Source of the DNA: Acanthochlamys bracteata
Lineage: Eukaryota > Streptophyta > Magnoliopsida > Pandanales > Velloziaceae
Assembly (NCBI GenBank): GCA_019914995.1
Contig: CM034131.1
Span: forward strand, 124,001-188,000
Direction: 5' to 3'
Length of the DNA stretch: 64,000 bases
The translations under genes were made by a program, and so were the position numbers. Below are positions 1 through 11,609 of the stretch, in pieces. A model generated the notes under the pieces. The model did no database searches. It was not told the origin of the DNA and worked only from the letters and a program-made list of their open reading frames with translations. The number at the start of each line of letters is the position of its first letter. Position 1 is the first letter of the stretch.

Positions 1-2410
1 ACTAGTCAGTTCAACCTTCAATTGTTGGATACGATCCATACTTGGACCTGCTACAAGCATATCATCCACATACAGCAGCAAGATGACAAACTCACCTCCC
101 TCAAATCTCTTGATGTACACGTAAGAATCTGAGACAAACTTGCTGTATCCAAGGCTTCCGATACAAGAATCAAATCTCTTATACCAACACCACGGTGCTT
201 GTTTAAGCCCATAAAGAAATTTGGCCAACCGACAAACCAGATCCTCCCTGTCTTTAACGGCAAAGCCTTCTGGCTGGATCATATATATCTCCTCTTCGAG
301 CTCTCCGTGCAAGAACGCCGTCTTCACATCGAGCTGTTCAAAATGGAGATCCGATGATGCACACAGTACTAAGACCACACGAATAGTTGTTAAACGTACC
401 ACTGGAGAGAAGATCTCATCAAAGTCAATCCCTTCCTTCTGTGCGTAGCTTTTCACCACCAGCCGAGCACGATACCGTTCTACTTGATCATGTAGACCCA
501 TTTATTTTCAATAGCCTTACGGCCTTAGGGCAGAGTAACAGCTCCCATGTTTTATTTTTATGAAGCGTCTCAAGCTCTTCCTGCATAGCTTCCATCCACA
601 GAGACGCATCTGAACTCTCTAGCGCTTCTTTGAGAGAAGATGACTCTCCTTCCTCAGTGAATAAGCAATATACAGATTGATGTGACTCCATAAAATACTC
701 CTCATACCTCTCAGGTATTTTTCTTTTGCGAGTTGAACGCCTAAGGGACGTAGGCCTGGGAACTCCATCCTCTTCTATGTGCTCATCCGCTAGTATAGGC
801 TCCAGATTATGATCGTCTTTTTCATCATTCTCCTCCAGTACCGATGTGGTCATCACTGGGAGTGATGCCTCATTCTCCCTTGCATCATCGCCATCAGTCA
901 CTCTTTGCAGCTGGTCCTCCGCAAAGATGACATTCCTACTAAAGATAACTTTATGGGCAGTGGGATCCCATAAACGATACCCCAAAACATCTTCAGCATA
1001 TCCCAAGAATAGGCATCTTCTTGACTTTGGATCCAGTTTGGTTCTTTCCTAAGCATTATACATCACATACACCGGACAATCAAAAATATACAGACGAGAA
1101 TAATCAACAGTGACACCAGTCCACAATTCCATTGAAAATTTCAAATCAATGGCAGTAGAAGGAATACGATTCAACACATAGCAAGCAGTCTTGACTGCTT
1201 CTGCCCAAAAACTATGTGGCAGACTAGCCCCTTGTAGCATAGCACATACCCGCTCAGCTAGTGTTCAATTGAATCGTTCAGCTACTCCATTCTGCTGAGG
1301 CGTGTAAGCCACCGTTGACTGTCTTTTTATCCCTTCTTGCGCCAAGAGAGTAACAAACTCCGCACTGTTGTATTCTCCACCATTGTCCGATCTAAGGCAC
1401 TTGATCCTGCTGCTGGAATCAAGTTCCACCAGGGCTTTGAAGAACTTGAACACCTCAAAGACTTCCGACTTCCTTCGGATTGGGAACACCCAATTTTTCC
1501 TAAAAAAATCATCAATAAATGAAACCAAATATTTAGCACCACCAAGAGATAGTTGCGGTGACTCCCACACATCCAAGTGAACCAAGTCAAGTTTGTCTTT
1601 GGCTCTGAAAACTAATCTCCCAAACTTTGCCCGATGCTGCTTACCGGTGACAGATTCCTCGCAGAATGGTAACTTTACGTCGGATAATCCTGACAGAAGC
1701 TTCCGATCACTGAGGATCTTCAAACCACGTTCCGAGATATGCCCTAATTTCATGTGCCACATTCGCGTGATATCCTCAATGTTATTTGATGCAACACGAA
1801 CTTCTCCATGCGTCAGTGTCACCCCACGCACCTTATATAGGTTTGAGTCAATCTTTTCAGCTTTCAAGATCTTCTGCCCATTTTTAATGACCTTCATAAT
1901 TTCGCTTCCAATACGAGTCTTACAGCTTAGGTCATCCAGTTGTCTTAAAGATAATAAATTCTTTGTAAGACCATGTACATAACGTACCTTACTGATAATG
2001 CATACATTTTCATCATTTGCTCTAAGCTTGATGGAACCGACTCCAGCAACTTCAATGACTTGTCCATTTCCCGTCCGCACGGCACTTTCAGAAATAATTT
2101 TATAGTGATTAAACAAATCTCTACTAGAAGTCATGTGCCAGGATGCTCCCGATTCCAAGATCCAGTCATCTGAGAGTTTGGACTCAACCACCGTCTCTCC
2201 TACTAGAGCCTCACCATCATTAGAGTTGTACGTCATACAAGTAAGGGACTTCGAGGGATCCGTACCTCCAACCTTATTTGTCATGGTCTTATATTCTCTT
2301 TTAAAATGTTCAAGCTTTCCACAAGCATAACACTTCACCTGTCGCTTGTTTTTCTTCTGTCCACGAGCCGTTATTAAATTTCCGTTTCTTACCCAAGCTA
2401 TCTTGTGCAA
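1..2410 (-). pseudogene. copia pol remnant: protease, integrase, reverse transcriptase
   Basis: The longest open piece (2410-1265, 381 codons) holds a CCHC-like knuckle (from about 2332), the protease region, the GAG-pre-integrase H...H...C motif (about 1760-1640) and the integrase core, with LVHLDV, the second Asp (FIDDF) and the SDNGGEYN block. Further pieces at 1240-1049 and 1006-488 carry the end of integrase and the start of reverse transcriptase. The YVDD catalytic box lies at about 95-55. Stop codons and frame changes separate these parts. Two catalytic positions look altered: the protease D(S/T)GA site reads ESGA, and the last Cys of the knuckle is replaced by Tyr. This indicates an old copy. 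Confidence 0.9.
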
Positions 2411-2478
2411 TTAATAAGGCTTCAGCTTGGTGCCCACCAGGTACAATTTCTTATTTGTGTTTGCGGCGACCTTCTTTC

Positions 2479-2991
2479 TCAATTATAAACAAGAGAATCT
2501 ATATCAGTCGTACTAGTGAGGTTGATCACTACCTGATCATAGGAATCAGGAAAGCCTTGTAGAAGGATCAAGGCACGTTCATTGGTCTCTATCTTCTTTC
2601 CCAACGTTGTCAATTGAGAAAACAAAGCCTCCAATGAACTCAAGTGCCCTGAAGCAGAAGCAGAGTCCAACATGCGTAGAGAATACATCTTTCTCATTAA
2701 GAAAATGACATGTTGCGGTGACTTCTTAGCATAAGTCTTTTCTAGCTTCTCCCATACCTCCTTTGTGGTCTTCTTTTTCAGTACACTCAGCAAGATATCA
2801 TTGGCCAAGGTAAGATGAATGTATGCCAAAATATTTCGCTCAATCTTCTGCCATCTTTTCTCCGGAAGATCACTTGGCCGATTCTCTAATGCTCCCAAAC
2901 AGTTCTCTTTTGCAAGAACCGTCAATAGCCTTGCTCTCCACAATGTGTAGTTGCTTCCATTGAACTTCTCAATCTCGTACTTGCTAGCCAT
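2479..2991 (-). pseudogene. copia gag (UBN2/retrotran_gag-type) remnant
   Basis: A 170-codon open stretch starts 30 bp downstream of the LTR. It has the usual copia gag opening (FNGSNYTLWRARL, residues about 9-21) and the VWEKLEKTYA and FPDSYDQVV blocks of the UBN2 family. It encodes the nucleocapsid precursor of the retrotransposon particle. The reading frame stops at 2479, before the zinc knuckle, which lies in a separate frame from 2410. An intact copia element reads continuously, so the protein is broken here. The start codon is the first ATG after the primer site. Confidence 0.85.
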
Positions 2992-3005
2992 CGCAACAAA
3001 CCAAT

Positions 3006-3018
3006 GGCTCTGATATCA
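3006..3018 (-). other. Primer binding site (initiator tRNA-Met type)
   Basis: The minus strand reads TGATATCAGAGCC two bases after the LTR end. The usual plant copia site complementary to the 3' end of initiator tRNA-Met is TGGTATCAGAGC, so one core position differs. Confidence 0.8.
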
Positions 3019-3020
3019 CT

Positions 3021-3480
3021 TGTTAGAAATAGCGAGTGTTCGGTTGTCAATAGACACAGCGAAAATATAAACACACTAAAGGATCTTGCGTAAGCAATAT
3101 GAGAATTGAAAAAAGAGCAAAACAAACACAAAGACAAGAGAATTACGTGAGGAAAAACGAGAAAAATTCCACGGAAAGACAAACTAGCTTTCAAGGAAAT
3201 TACTAACTCAAAGCAATTACAAACTCTTGTATTATACTATAAGTGGAACTTCTAACTAGAATACTTTACTTCTATCTTTCACACTTGATGTTGTGAATGG
3301 TGTAATTGATGCTTCAAACAAGTACTTCTTACCCATATATATAGTGTGCCAAAAAGACTTTTGAATTTCCAAACCTTCCTATTAATTGAGTCATTTGGTT
3401 TTCCATGATGCTTCAACTTCTTTAACCTTCCAACTTCATGGGTGGTGTTTTATCTTCCTTAATCCTTTAGCATTCCAACA
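3021..3480 (-). repeat. 5' LTR of the copia element
   Basis: The LTR is 460 bp. On the element strand it begins TGTTGGAA at 3480 and ends TTCTAACA at 3021, giving the TG...CA ends and a near-perfect 8-bp terminal inverted repeat typical of LTRs. A TATA-like run (3335-3343) lies about 140 bp inside and could start the element's transcript. The boundary at 3021 is fixed by the primer binding site immediately downstream. Confidence 0.88.
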
Positions 3481-3485
3481 TGAAT

Positions 3486-4763
3486 GTATATTTAATTTGT
3501 TAACAACTAATTTACATAGTGCTTTACAATATCTAACATCTTGAACATACCTATCTACAGCAACTACCACTAACTGCCACTGTTACTATGCAAGAATAAA
3601 ACATCTACTGCAAACAAAAATTCCTTCAAGATCTAACTTTCCAACATACTATGAAAAGTTTCAATTCAATGTTTTCTAAAACACACATAAACCAGAAACC
3701 AACATGGGAATTGGGTTTCAAATAAGTATCAGAAAAGACAACTACCAATTTCACCAGGAACAGATCAATAATGCTCAGAGAAGCCACATGCTACTACTAT
3801 AATAAAAACCCACCTAAATTACCAACATTCACCTCAAAAGGGAAACAAAAGTCAATCAAAAGACAGAAGTCCCAGTTAAACAAAGCAAACAAAAGTTTAT
3901 GAACATCTCACAAATTACATCTACCTACTTCCAAAAACATTGCCTTATTATCAAAAATAAAATTCAACAAAACTCCCTAGTTCGTCTTTTTAATTTCTAT
4001 TTCAGCTTTCCCCAAAATTCACTATATCCAGTTCCCAAAATGTTTATTTATTTATTTTTTGAGAGAAAATTATACCTGGAAAGACCAGGAGAAGATGTGT
4101 CGATCTTTCTTATCCTTCTTCTTATCAGTAACCCTACTACTCCTCTCTCCATCTCTCCAGCATGATCCAAGAAAATTGGAAAAACATATAACAAGGTAGG
4201 TTTTTTATAATTTCTAGAATATTATTTTTGATTTTCGAGCGTGGGAAAAGAGAAAATTTTAATTTAGATTGGTTAGCAGCATCGCCCGGTGATTTATTTT
4301 TGATTTATTTTATAAACTACTGCGCGGAATTATTATTGTTGCTTAGCTCCGCACTAGCAGTAAATTCTTTTAAGATAATTACATAACCTTTTCTTTTAAT
4401 GAAATTTTTGAAATTAATTTGAAAGAAACCAGAGCACGTAAAAAGTAGATTAGTAATACTATATAATAACTTACTAGAGACTGAGAGTTCTATTTTTTCT
4501 TTTTCACACATAAAAAATGTCCCTATCAAATTTGAATTTCTTAGCGACTCAATTTAGTGGTGCAATACCAAAAATTTAGATCAGAATTATAAATTAAAAA
4601 TATATAATGGAATATGAACGGAACACATAGATTTATAAGAATAATAATTTTAAAAGATTTTCAACCTCTTTTGTTTCCATCTTTTAAGTTTTTTTAAACA
4701 TTCTTGTCATGTTTTTGTTGGACGTTTTCGATATGGATTTGATTCAAATGGCCGACTTTCTAA
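3486..4763. other. Intergenic, no gene seen
   Basis: AT-rich spacer between the copia LTR and the promoter of the PH-domain gene. Short open frames at 3899-4165 (+) and 4317-4529 (-) have low-complexity, unrecognisable translations and are not called. Confidence 0.6.
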
Positions 4764-4786
4764 TGGGCCTTTCAAAATCAGGCCCA
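4764..4786. promoter_or_regulatory. Paired site II-like TGGGCC/GGCCCA motifs
   Basis: TGGGCC (4764-4769) and AGGCCCA (4780-4786) lie about 110-130 bp upstream of the start codon at 4895. In plants such site II elements are TCP-factor targets and are common in promoters of housekeeping and organelle-protein genes. The assignment is from motif and position only. Confidence 0.5.
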
Positions 4787-4894
4787 TTTACCTATGTTAA
4801 TGGGATAAAAACATTCCAGCGATTCATTTTTTTATTTCAGTTATTTAACTACCTATAACGGATAAGCCCGCGAAAACCAACCACACTCCATTCC

Positions 4895-5431
4895 ATGGCC
4901 TCCACCGCCGCCGTCTTCCGGCCGCCGACTTTCATCAACCGACCATCATCAACTCCACCAAAGCTTCAATCTTTTCCAACCAATCTATCTCTCCGCCTCC
5001 GTATCGCTGCCACCACCTCCGTCTCAGTCTCTTCCAGAGAAAAAGAGACCGTCTTCTTCGACGGCGGCACTCACTACGGCGATCTAGTCACAAACCTTCT
5101 ACTGGGGTTCACTCTTATCTGGCTACCGTTAACCCTCGCCGCAGTTTCTCGGGCTTTCTTTCTTCGGTACAGGTTCACCAATTTGAGGGCAACAGTCGTT
5201 TCTGGACTGGCGGGACAAGACCGGACTGATTTCGATTACTCTTCGATACGAGATGTTAAAGTTGTTCCGAGATTGATTGGAGAGTGGGGGGATGTTGTGA
5301 TTAGTCTTAAAGATGGAACAAAGGTTGATCTTAGGAGTGTACCCAGGTTTAGGGAGATTGCTCAGTACTGTTTAGAGATGGCCGGAAGCAAAGACAAGGT
5401 TGTCGTTGAAGAGAGAAGCAATGGAGGATGA
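4895..5431 (+). CDS. Plastid-targeted membrane protein with bacterial-type PH (bPH_2/YdbS-like) domain
   Basis: Single-exon gene of 178 codons. Residues 1-45 are rich in Ser, Thr, Pro and Arg with almost no acidic residues, as in a chloroplast transit peptide. A hydrophobic segment (about residues 66-90, LLLGFTLIWLPLTLAAVSRAFF) is followed by FLRYRFTNLRATVVSGL and then strands ending in VISLKDGTKVDLRSVPRFREI. That pattern of one membrane helix plus a small beta domain with an RYRxTNxR motif fits the PH-like domain of cyanobacterial and bacterial YdbS/DUF304 proteins, which plants keep in plastids. No enzyme motif is visible and the function is unknown; a membrane anchoring or scaffolding role would be a guess. 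The start is the first ATG in a GC-richer context (cattccATGGCC). No frame damage is seen. Confidence 0.75.
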   Translation: MASTAAVFRPPTFINRPSSTPPKLQSFPTNLSLRLRIAATTSVSVSSREKETVFFDGGTHYGDLVTNLLLGFTLIWLPLTLAAVSRAFFLRYRFTNLRATVVSGLAGQDRTDFDYSSIRDVKVVPRLIGEWGDVVISLKDGTKVDLRSVPRFREIAQYCLEMAGSKDKVVVEERSNGG

Positions 5432-5897
5432 GGGTTTTAAAGATGCTGTCTTTTCTCTCTTAGGTGAGAGGAATGCTATGTGTTTTGATATGGTTTTATG
5501 TGCTGTCTTAAATTTGTTTTGGTTGCAAACAATAGTCTTAATTTGTTTGTTCAAAATTTTTTGGGACTATTTGTATGACTACATATAATACAGGTAACTG
5601 AACGACTATATAATTATGCAGGGCTTATGTGATATTGTTTATAACAAAGTGTTCTCGTTTTTCTCTGTCTCATATTAATGAAATATTGGGTTTCAAAACT
5701 AGTTATACTAGCTTTCTGCTGTGGTGTGTTCTTTGTTATTTATTGAGTAGAGTGGACAGCATGATATTGATCCCCTTGATGATGAATGATATGAAGATAT
5801 ATTTGAAGATAGTTTACTCTTATCATGTATATGCTAAGAATCTTGAATCGATTACTTGAAAGATATGAGATAAAGCTGACATGAGTTTTCATGGAAA

Positions 5898-6345
5898 TGT
5901 TATTAAAAAAATTTAGAGTCACATTACTTATCAATAATTCTAACATGATATTCGTAAAAGTTTGAGCTCATTTTTTTTAATTGCCAACTAATTTGTCACA
6001 TTGTGTCAGATCAGTTTGGAAGGAATCGGCCTAAAATATGGGCTAGATTCAAATTTATTCTCCACTTATTTCAAGACTTTAATAGTCATATTAATTTTGA
6101 ACAAATAGTCTGGTTCATTCACGATGATAATCTGCTTCATATCAAGACATGTAGGTCGCTTCATTTAAGAACAAGAATCCCACTTAACCTCAAAAAAGAT
6201 GGTTGCTCTATTGGAGATAAAAAAAAGTTTAGTTATACATTATTTATCCATAGCTATAAGATAATATTAATAAAGACTTATATACTATCTCTTGCTATTG
6301 TAAATTGGTTTGAAAAATAACTCTAAATCGTCAAATAATATTTTC
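5898..6345 (+). mobile_element. TRIM retroelement, diverged copy
   Basis: A 5' terminal repeat (about 5898-6005) is followed by a short internal part and a second, more diverged copy (about 6225-6345). Both match the terminal repeats of the element at 11610-12140, including the shared cacattatttatcaatag-like core and gtttgagctca. The internal stretch (about 6028-6120) also aligns with the internal part of that element. There is no coding capacity. A terminal-repeat retrotransposon in miniature is the simplest reading. Confidence 0.6.
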
Positions 6346-8115
6346 AGTTTTGATAGATTTCAGGCTTTCCGCCAACTTATTTTAACTATGATGATTCTGG
6401 AAAATGATGGAAAAGAGAACTCAAAGTAGTGATGCAGCAGACATGAGATAGCAATATGTCAGCAGGTTCCCTAATCGCTGCACTTATAACAATGCCTTAG
6501 AAGGTTATCAAAGTTGTGGAGCTTAATTAAGAGTTCTGCAATATCCATGGGCAATGACAGAATTCTTTTCTTTTTTCAATGCATGCCTGCAGGGTTCAGA
6601 GACTCGGCTAGCAAAATTTTCCAACACACGTTACAAGCTGAAGATGTGAAGGTTTTCATGGTTACCATTTGACTGAATTCATGAAGAATTGATTAGCTAA
6701 ATATCATTGACCTACCTAGCAGATTGAAATATTCTCTTCATGTTAACTACTTATGAGTAACTTGGTTTGGTATTATTGAACAGAAACTGCACGTCCGTTT
6801 TGTACATTTAGGAGGCTTAGCAATTTTTGGTCAGATATTTTGCGGTTGTATAGACTTCCTAGTGAACTGATCGATTGATTATGTTGAAGATTAGCCATTC
6901 GATGCAGATTAGCTTTAAGAACATAGCAAACTCGGCATCCCAGTTTTCGTTATCTACCTCATGCTTGTTGCAAAGATTCCCACTAATTAATTAAGCTAGC
7001 CGCTCTGTGTAAACTATGCCAGCTGAAACCTGAAATGATTTTACTTTAGTTGCTTGTACATTAGATAGAATCATGAATGTTCTATATATGTACCTTTTGC
7101 GTCATTCAAGTGATTGATTTTTATTTCTATTAAAAGGAGAATGCTTGCATTCCAGATGCACACTATCGATAACATAATGGACGAAGCTATTTGGAATCTT
7201 CAAAACAATGAAAGAAAAAGATGGAAATTGGGGCAACACATGCTTCGGCTACTATAATTATATGCTGAAAAGTCTTCTAACTAATTTTTGCAGATTTTAA
7301 AGCTGACTACTGTGCGTCCTGTATTTAAGTAGATCGTGCTTAATTGCTAACAACTCCCCCCCCCCCAAGCCGTTGCATATATATATATATGTTAGTCGAT
7401 TATATTATATACTACTGGTTGCTGACTTTTAATCGCCGTTTCATGTGAGTGGGGTCCAGTTCTTAAGTTAAATATGCCCTTAAACATCCGCACTTAGTGG
7501 TCCATCATATAATTAATTATTGTTTTGCTGTCAAAATTTGTTTGATTTTTATACGTTGGGAAGTTATGCATATATGTTACTGCTTCTTAAGCGTTAGAAA
7601 TACAATTTTCTTCTTATCTTAATAATACTTAACCTATGCATGATTAAATTTAATAGAATCGCTAACGTGAATGTTTATTACCTACTGATCTGTTCTTCTG
7701 TTCCTTATAGGCATTGCGGATTAATTCTCGATCGCTCGGTCACCTAATTGCTTATTTTATATGATGGCATTGCATTATTATCACCATCATGGCCGCCGAT
7801 TGAAATCTGTTATATGCAAGAAAATGTTGCCATAGTGGAAGTCTCACCTTCGTAAAAAGCTAGCTTGTTTCTTAAGCTTTTCGATGATTGGGTGATTATT
7901 TTAGTTCTCTTTCCCACAACTATTTTAAGTTGTTCATGAGTGAGTGCTCTTTCCAGCTTAATCGATATGCTCTTGCAAGAAAATAGTTTCGTTCTTTGCG
8001 AGTGATTGATTGCAACAGTGATATATGTCAACCGCTGCTGGTTTCTGAAGAGTCCCATGTTGCAGGGCTGCAGCAACACTATTCATGCTTTTTTTTTATT
8101 ATTCCGACTGTAGTT

Positions 8116-8139
8116 TATATATATATATATATATATAAT
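8116..8139. repeat. (TA)n microsatellite
   Basis: About twelve uninterrupted TA units in the intergenic region. Confidence 0.9.
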
Positions 8140-8747
8140 ATAGACATCTAGCTAGGAACATATACCCCATCTAGGATAGATGACTATTGAATATTCATGA
8201 CTATTCTTGCCTAAGCTAAGCTTTTCCCTTGAATCACTCAAACCTGATCTCATCAAACAAACATACTCTGTTTTCTTCTACTACGACTATCCCCTCTTTT
8301 TCTGGGTCAGGATTCCATTGGCCAACTTCAATTTTTAAAATAATAGTAAATGATTTACCCGCACTGCCTACGAACCGGAGTAGTTCCTTGGATGTCGAGC
8401 GAATTAATGACTGGGCCTTAGATTCACGTATTATGGATGGATAGAAGTTTTAGTTCCGCATTATCAGGCTAGCTGTTCTTGTAGATTTTTTATACGCCTT
8501 GAATAACTCTTATCTTCAGCTAATTAGTATTGGGTTAAATTTGAAGTTTTTAATATAGTATCCGTGCCTGTTAGACGCAAGTTTTATTTATGCTATAATT
8601 CAGTTATTGATTTCTGACAAGAAGATGATGTACTTGATTGATTGAGGAAATGAAGAGGATGCACTTTTGTGAGGAAGTAGTAAATTATATATGTATTGCT
8701 CAAAAGAGATTCATGGGAGATTGGTGATGTTATTACTGTTTCTCCTC

Positions 8748-8895
8748 AGGGTGAGGGAAAAAGAAACAGCATGCAAGCAGAGGTTGATGTCATATGCATG
8801 ACCCCCGCCATTACACTGCCCTTCTGAAAGAAATGCAGCGAGGGCATGTAGCTAGGTTCATGTCTGCTGTTCTTTCTTTCTCTGGACTTCCCATG
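8748..8895 (+). other. Imperfect long hairpin, possible small-RNA precursor
   Basis: The left arm (8750-8807) and right arm (8838-8895) pair in two blocks. An outer block pairs AAAGAAACAGCA with TGCTGTTCTTT, and an inner block pairs GCATGaCCCcCGC with GCGAGGGCATG. They are separated by a bulged middle. The shape is compatible with a plant pre-miRNA, but neither arm matches a miRNA family I remember, and the pairing was judged by eye. Confidence 0.2.
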
Positions 8896-10093
8896 CCCAC
8901 CATTACTTTTCTTCTTCTTCTTCTTTTTTTCGTTTAGGTTCAGAATATTTGTTAATTTGATACTTCACTCGAAGAAATAGTAGTAGTTTATAGTTCATTT
9001 AAAATTCGAGTTAGAACATGCATCTTGATTTAATTGCTGTGGTGGGACTAAGCAAGCTAGTGATCAGAGCTGAATGAAGGGATTCTTCAGCCAGAGAAAG
9101 CAATGGCCATGCACGATTGTCACTGTAGCCAGTCCACCATCCATGTCTTTTTCTTGTTCCAATTCTTGGCTATTTTTTTTTTTTTGGGTGCTTTTTGCGT
9201 GATTGATGACAATGACCAGGGAGGGCATCTTTCAAATATTTCTTACTGCTCCAAAGAATCAACTGTGTTTCCGGTCCCTAATTTTCCACCCTTGTTTTGG
9301 ATCTGCACTCTTCTTCTTCTTCTTGCATTCGCGAATCATACACATGTAAAAAAAAACACGATTTCGTTGAACCCATGTTTTTACATGCCATGTTGACACA
9401 TTTATCTTTTTGTCACTATGAGATCTATACATTACTTTATTAATTTTTAATAGTACTTACATCGTAATATTGTGGGACCCCGAAAGAGGAGCAGCTGAAA
9501 ACATAGCTGTGTACTGTAGTGTAGTGGGTGACAGCAAGTCACATGCGTTGCATTGCCATTCTCTTATCTCTTTCCAATTCAATTTCCTTGTGTTGTTTGC
9601 TTCCTCTATAGCTGAGCTAGTCTCACATATATATCCTCATTTTTCTTTCAACATTAATTCAAATGGCATGCCTTTTTTTTTATTTTATTTTAATACTAGG
9701 TAGCAGTAGTGATGCTGGTTGATTGATGCATTGAACCCTACAAAAACCAGAGAACAACATGCTCCAAAAGTGAACATTGATACCATATTAACTACTATAT
9801 ATTTCTCTTCAAGAGAGCTATATATGTTCATGAAGAACAAGGGTTTTCTATAAAGATTAATTACGCGAATAAATACATATGTTCTCAATCATCTTTATAC
9901 ATAATGAGCTCATTCATTGCTTGCTTGTACAGCCTTTTGCTTGAGCTTGAAGTTCATGGATCATGTGATCATACTCTTTTTTCCTCATGCATTTATACTC
10001 CGTTTAATTTCCTCATGCATTTATATGCATATTAAAAAAACTCTAAATTGATTCGATATATATATTCTTATATGCATATATAGTTCTAATCTA

Positions 10094-11355
10094 TTAATGA
10101 AAATTGTGATTTTCTGACCATGCCCAGAATGCAGCAGGCTGATCTTCCACATTGCAGAACATATTGCTGAAGCTCTGATCTTCACTTGCTCCTCCTCCAT
10201 GCTCGATTTTTGGGAAATGCAGCAGCTGTGTCATGCTCAAAGGAGGTGGCCTGATCGGCGCAAAGAACGTTCTGCTGATAATACTGCTTTGCTGATGATG
10301 ATCAGGAACTGCCGCCGCCGCCGCTGCTGTTGGTGGTTGTGTTGGTCTGGATATGTCTAATTTGATTTCTCCGGAGCTGATGTTATCAGTAGTGCTTCTG
10401 TTGCTGCATGAACCCTGATCAGTTTCTTTGTTCAAGTTTATTGGCTCTGATATTGCTTCTGTTCTTGCGATTCCTTTCATCGCCATTATCTGTGCACCAA
10501 ACGAATTAAAATCTTTCAAAAAAGAAAATCTTCTCAGTTTCCAAGAACAATGATTACATATATACGTACATATATATGTGCAATTAATTAATTAATCATT
10601 AGATCATCATAAATTAAAGACATGACATTTTCATGCAAAACAATGAAATGATAAAAAACATACGGGTTCGTTTCGGACACGAAATGATTAATTTTAACGA
10701 ACCTCGGCTTGGAGCTTCTTGTTCTGAGCATGGAGAGCTTCATTCTCGGACCTGAGAGCATCAAACTGTCTCTTGAGCACATCGTAATCCTTCTCCAGCT
10801 GCTTCGTCTTCCACCTCGCCCTTCTGTTCTGAAACCAAATCGCGATTTGTCGAGGTTGCAGACCCAGTGCTCTAGCCAGCTGCATCTTCCTCTCCGGCTC
10901 CAGCTTGTTTCCGATCTCAAAGTTCTTCTCCAGTGTCCTTACTTGCTCCATGTTCAACCTCCTCTTCTTTTCCCCTGCCTGAGATCCGTCGTCAGACAAC
11001 TCTTCTTCTCCTCCTCCTCCGGTCGCCATCATAGCCGTTATACCTATAAAAACGACGAATGGTTGTATTGTAAGGTTTACGTGAAGAATTAATTCGCTTA
11101 TTTATCAGCTGATGCTGCTTAATTTGTTTTTCGTTAATTACCTCGGAGGTCATGGTGATGAGGAGAAGGAAGGAGTTGGGAAAGAGATGGATGATGGTGA
11201 TGGTGCTCGTGACCATTATGGCCATGTTGTTGTTCAAAGGGAACTGACGAAGGTGTTTGCATCTGAAGGAGGAAGTTTGCAGTAGGAGCTGGGAAGAAGG
11301 AAGAAGCCATTTGGTTCATGGTTGAAGAAGAAGGAGACAGATCTAGTGATGACAT
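10094..11355 (-). CDS. HB13: HD-Zip class I transcription factor (ATHB13/23/3/20 group)
   Basis: Three exons: 11355-11142, 11043-10703 and 10489-10094, all with GT-AG borders, giving 316 residues. The homeodomain lies at about 94-153 with the recognition-helix core [10 protein letters not shown] (141-150). It is followed directly by a leucine zipper (about 154-190), the defining HD-Zip layout. The family binds pseudopalindromic CAATNATTG as dimers in the nucleus. Downstream, INLNKET plus GSCSNRS and the aromatic C-terminus ([11 protein letters not shown]) match the ATHB13 subgroup, members of which act in leaf and cotyledon shape and stress responses. The N-terminus has a His run (about 51-55) and is otherwise variable. 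The chosen ATG lies about 150 bp after a TATA box; more upstream in-frame ATGs lie at or before the TATA box. Exon 2 also begins with in-frame Met codons, but splicing from exon 1 keeps the frame. Confidence 0.93.
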
Positions 11356-11501
11356 TGTTGTTGTTCTTGCTTTTGTCAATAAAATTTGATAGCCATGAAA
11401 GAGCTGCTTCAAGCTCTTTGACGGAAGAAAGAGGAAGAAGAAAGAGTTGAGAGAGAGAGCAGAGAGGAAATATATCATTGGGAAATGGGAAACTAAAAAA
11501 G

Positions 11502-11509
11502 TATATATA
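11502..11509 (-). promoter_or_regulatory. TATA box of the HD-Zip gene
   Basis: TATATATA on the minus strand, about 150 bp upstream of the start codon at 11355. It places the likely transcription start near 11475 and rules out the upstream in-frame ATG at 11520. Confidence 0.55.
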
Positions 11510-11609
11510 GTTGCAAACATTTAAAATATTTATGTTACATGATGAAGTGAAACCTTTATTAACTTTTTATATTAACAATCTTGATATTATATATTCGTGT
11601 ATATATATA

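Larger units (their letters stand above)
1..3480 (-). mobile_element. Ty1/copia LTR retrotransposon, partial and decayed
   Basis: Read on the minus strand, the order is 5' LTR (3480-3021), primer binding site, gag, then pol with zinc knuckle, protease, GAG-pre-integrase, integrase and reverse transcriptase. Integrase before reverse transcriptase is the Ty1/copia order. The element leaves the window at base 1, just after the reverse transcriptase YVDD box (about 95-55), so RNase H and the 3' LTR are not seen. Several frame breaks separate the pol pieces, so this copy is not autonomous. The 5 bp just outside the LTR (3481-3485, tgaat) could be one half of the target-site duplication, but the partner lies outside the window. 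Confidence 0.95.
6346..10093. other. Long intergenic region, no gene recognised
   Basis: About 3.7 kb lies between the TRIM copy and the 3' end of the HD-Zip gene. It contains an 11-base C run (7356-7366), a (TA)n tract (8116-8139), a CTT tract (about 8909-8926) and several short open frames (7810-8079 -, 8229-8444 +, 9103-9396 +, 9470-9703 +). None of their translations resembles a family I know. An imperfect hairpin at about 8748-8895 is listed separately. The 9.0-9.6 kb part is less AT-rich than its surroundings and could be transcribed noncoding DNA, but nothing proves it. Confidence 0.5.

Noticed and set aside
1593-1982. 129-codon open frame on the plus strand
   Set aside because: Shadow of the copia pol frame; the opposite strand carries clear integrase motifs.
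10709-11092. 127-codon open frame on the plus strand
   Set aside because: Antisense to the homeodomain exon of the HD-Zip gene.
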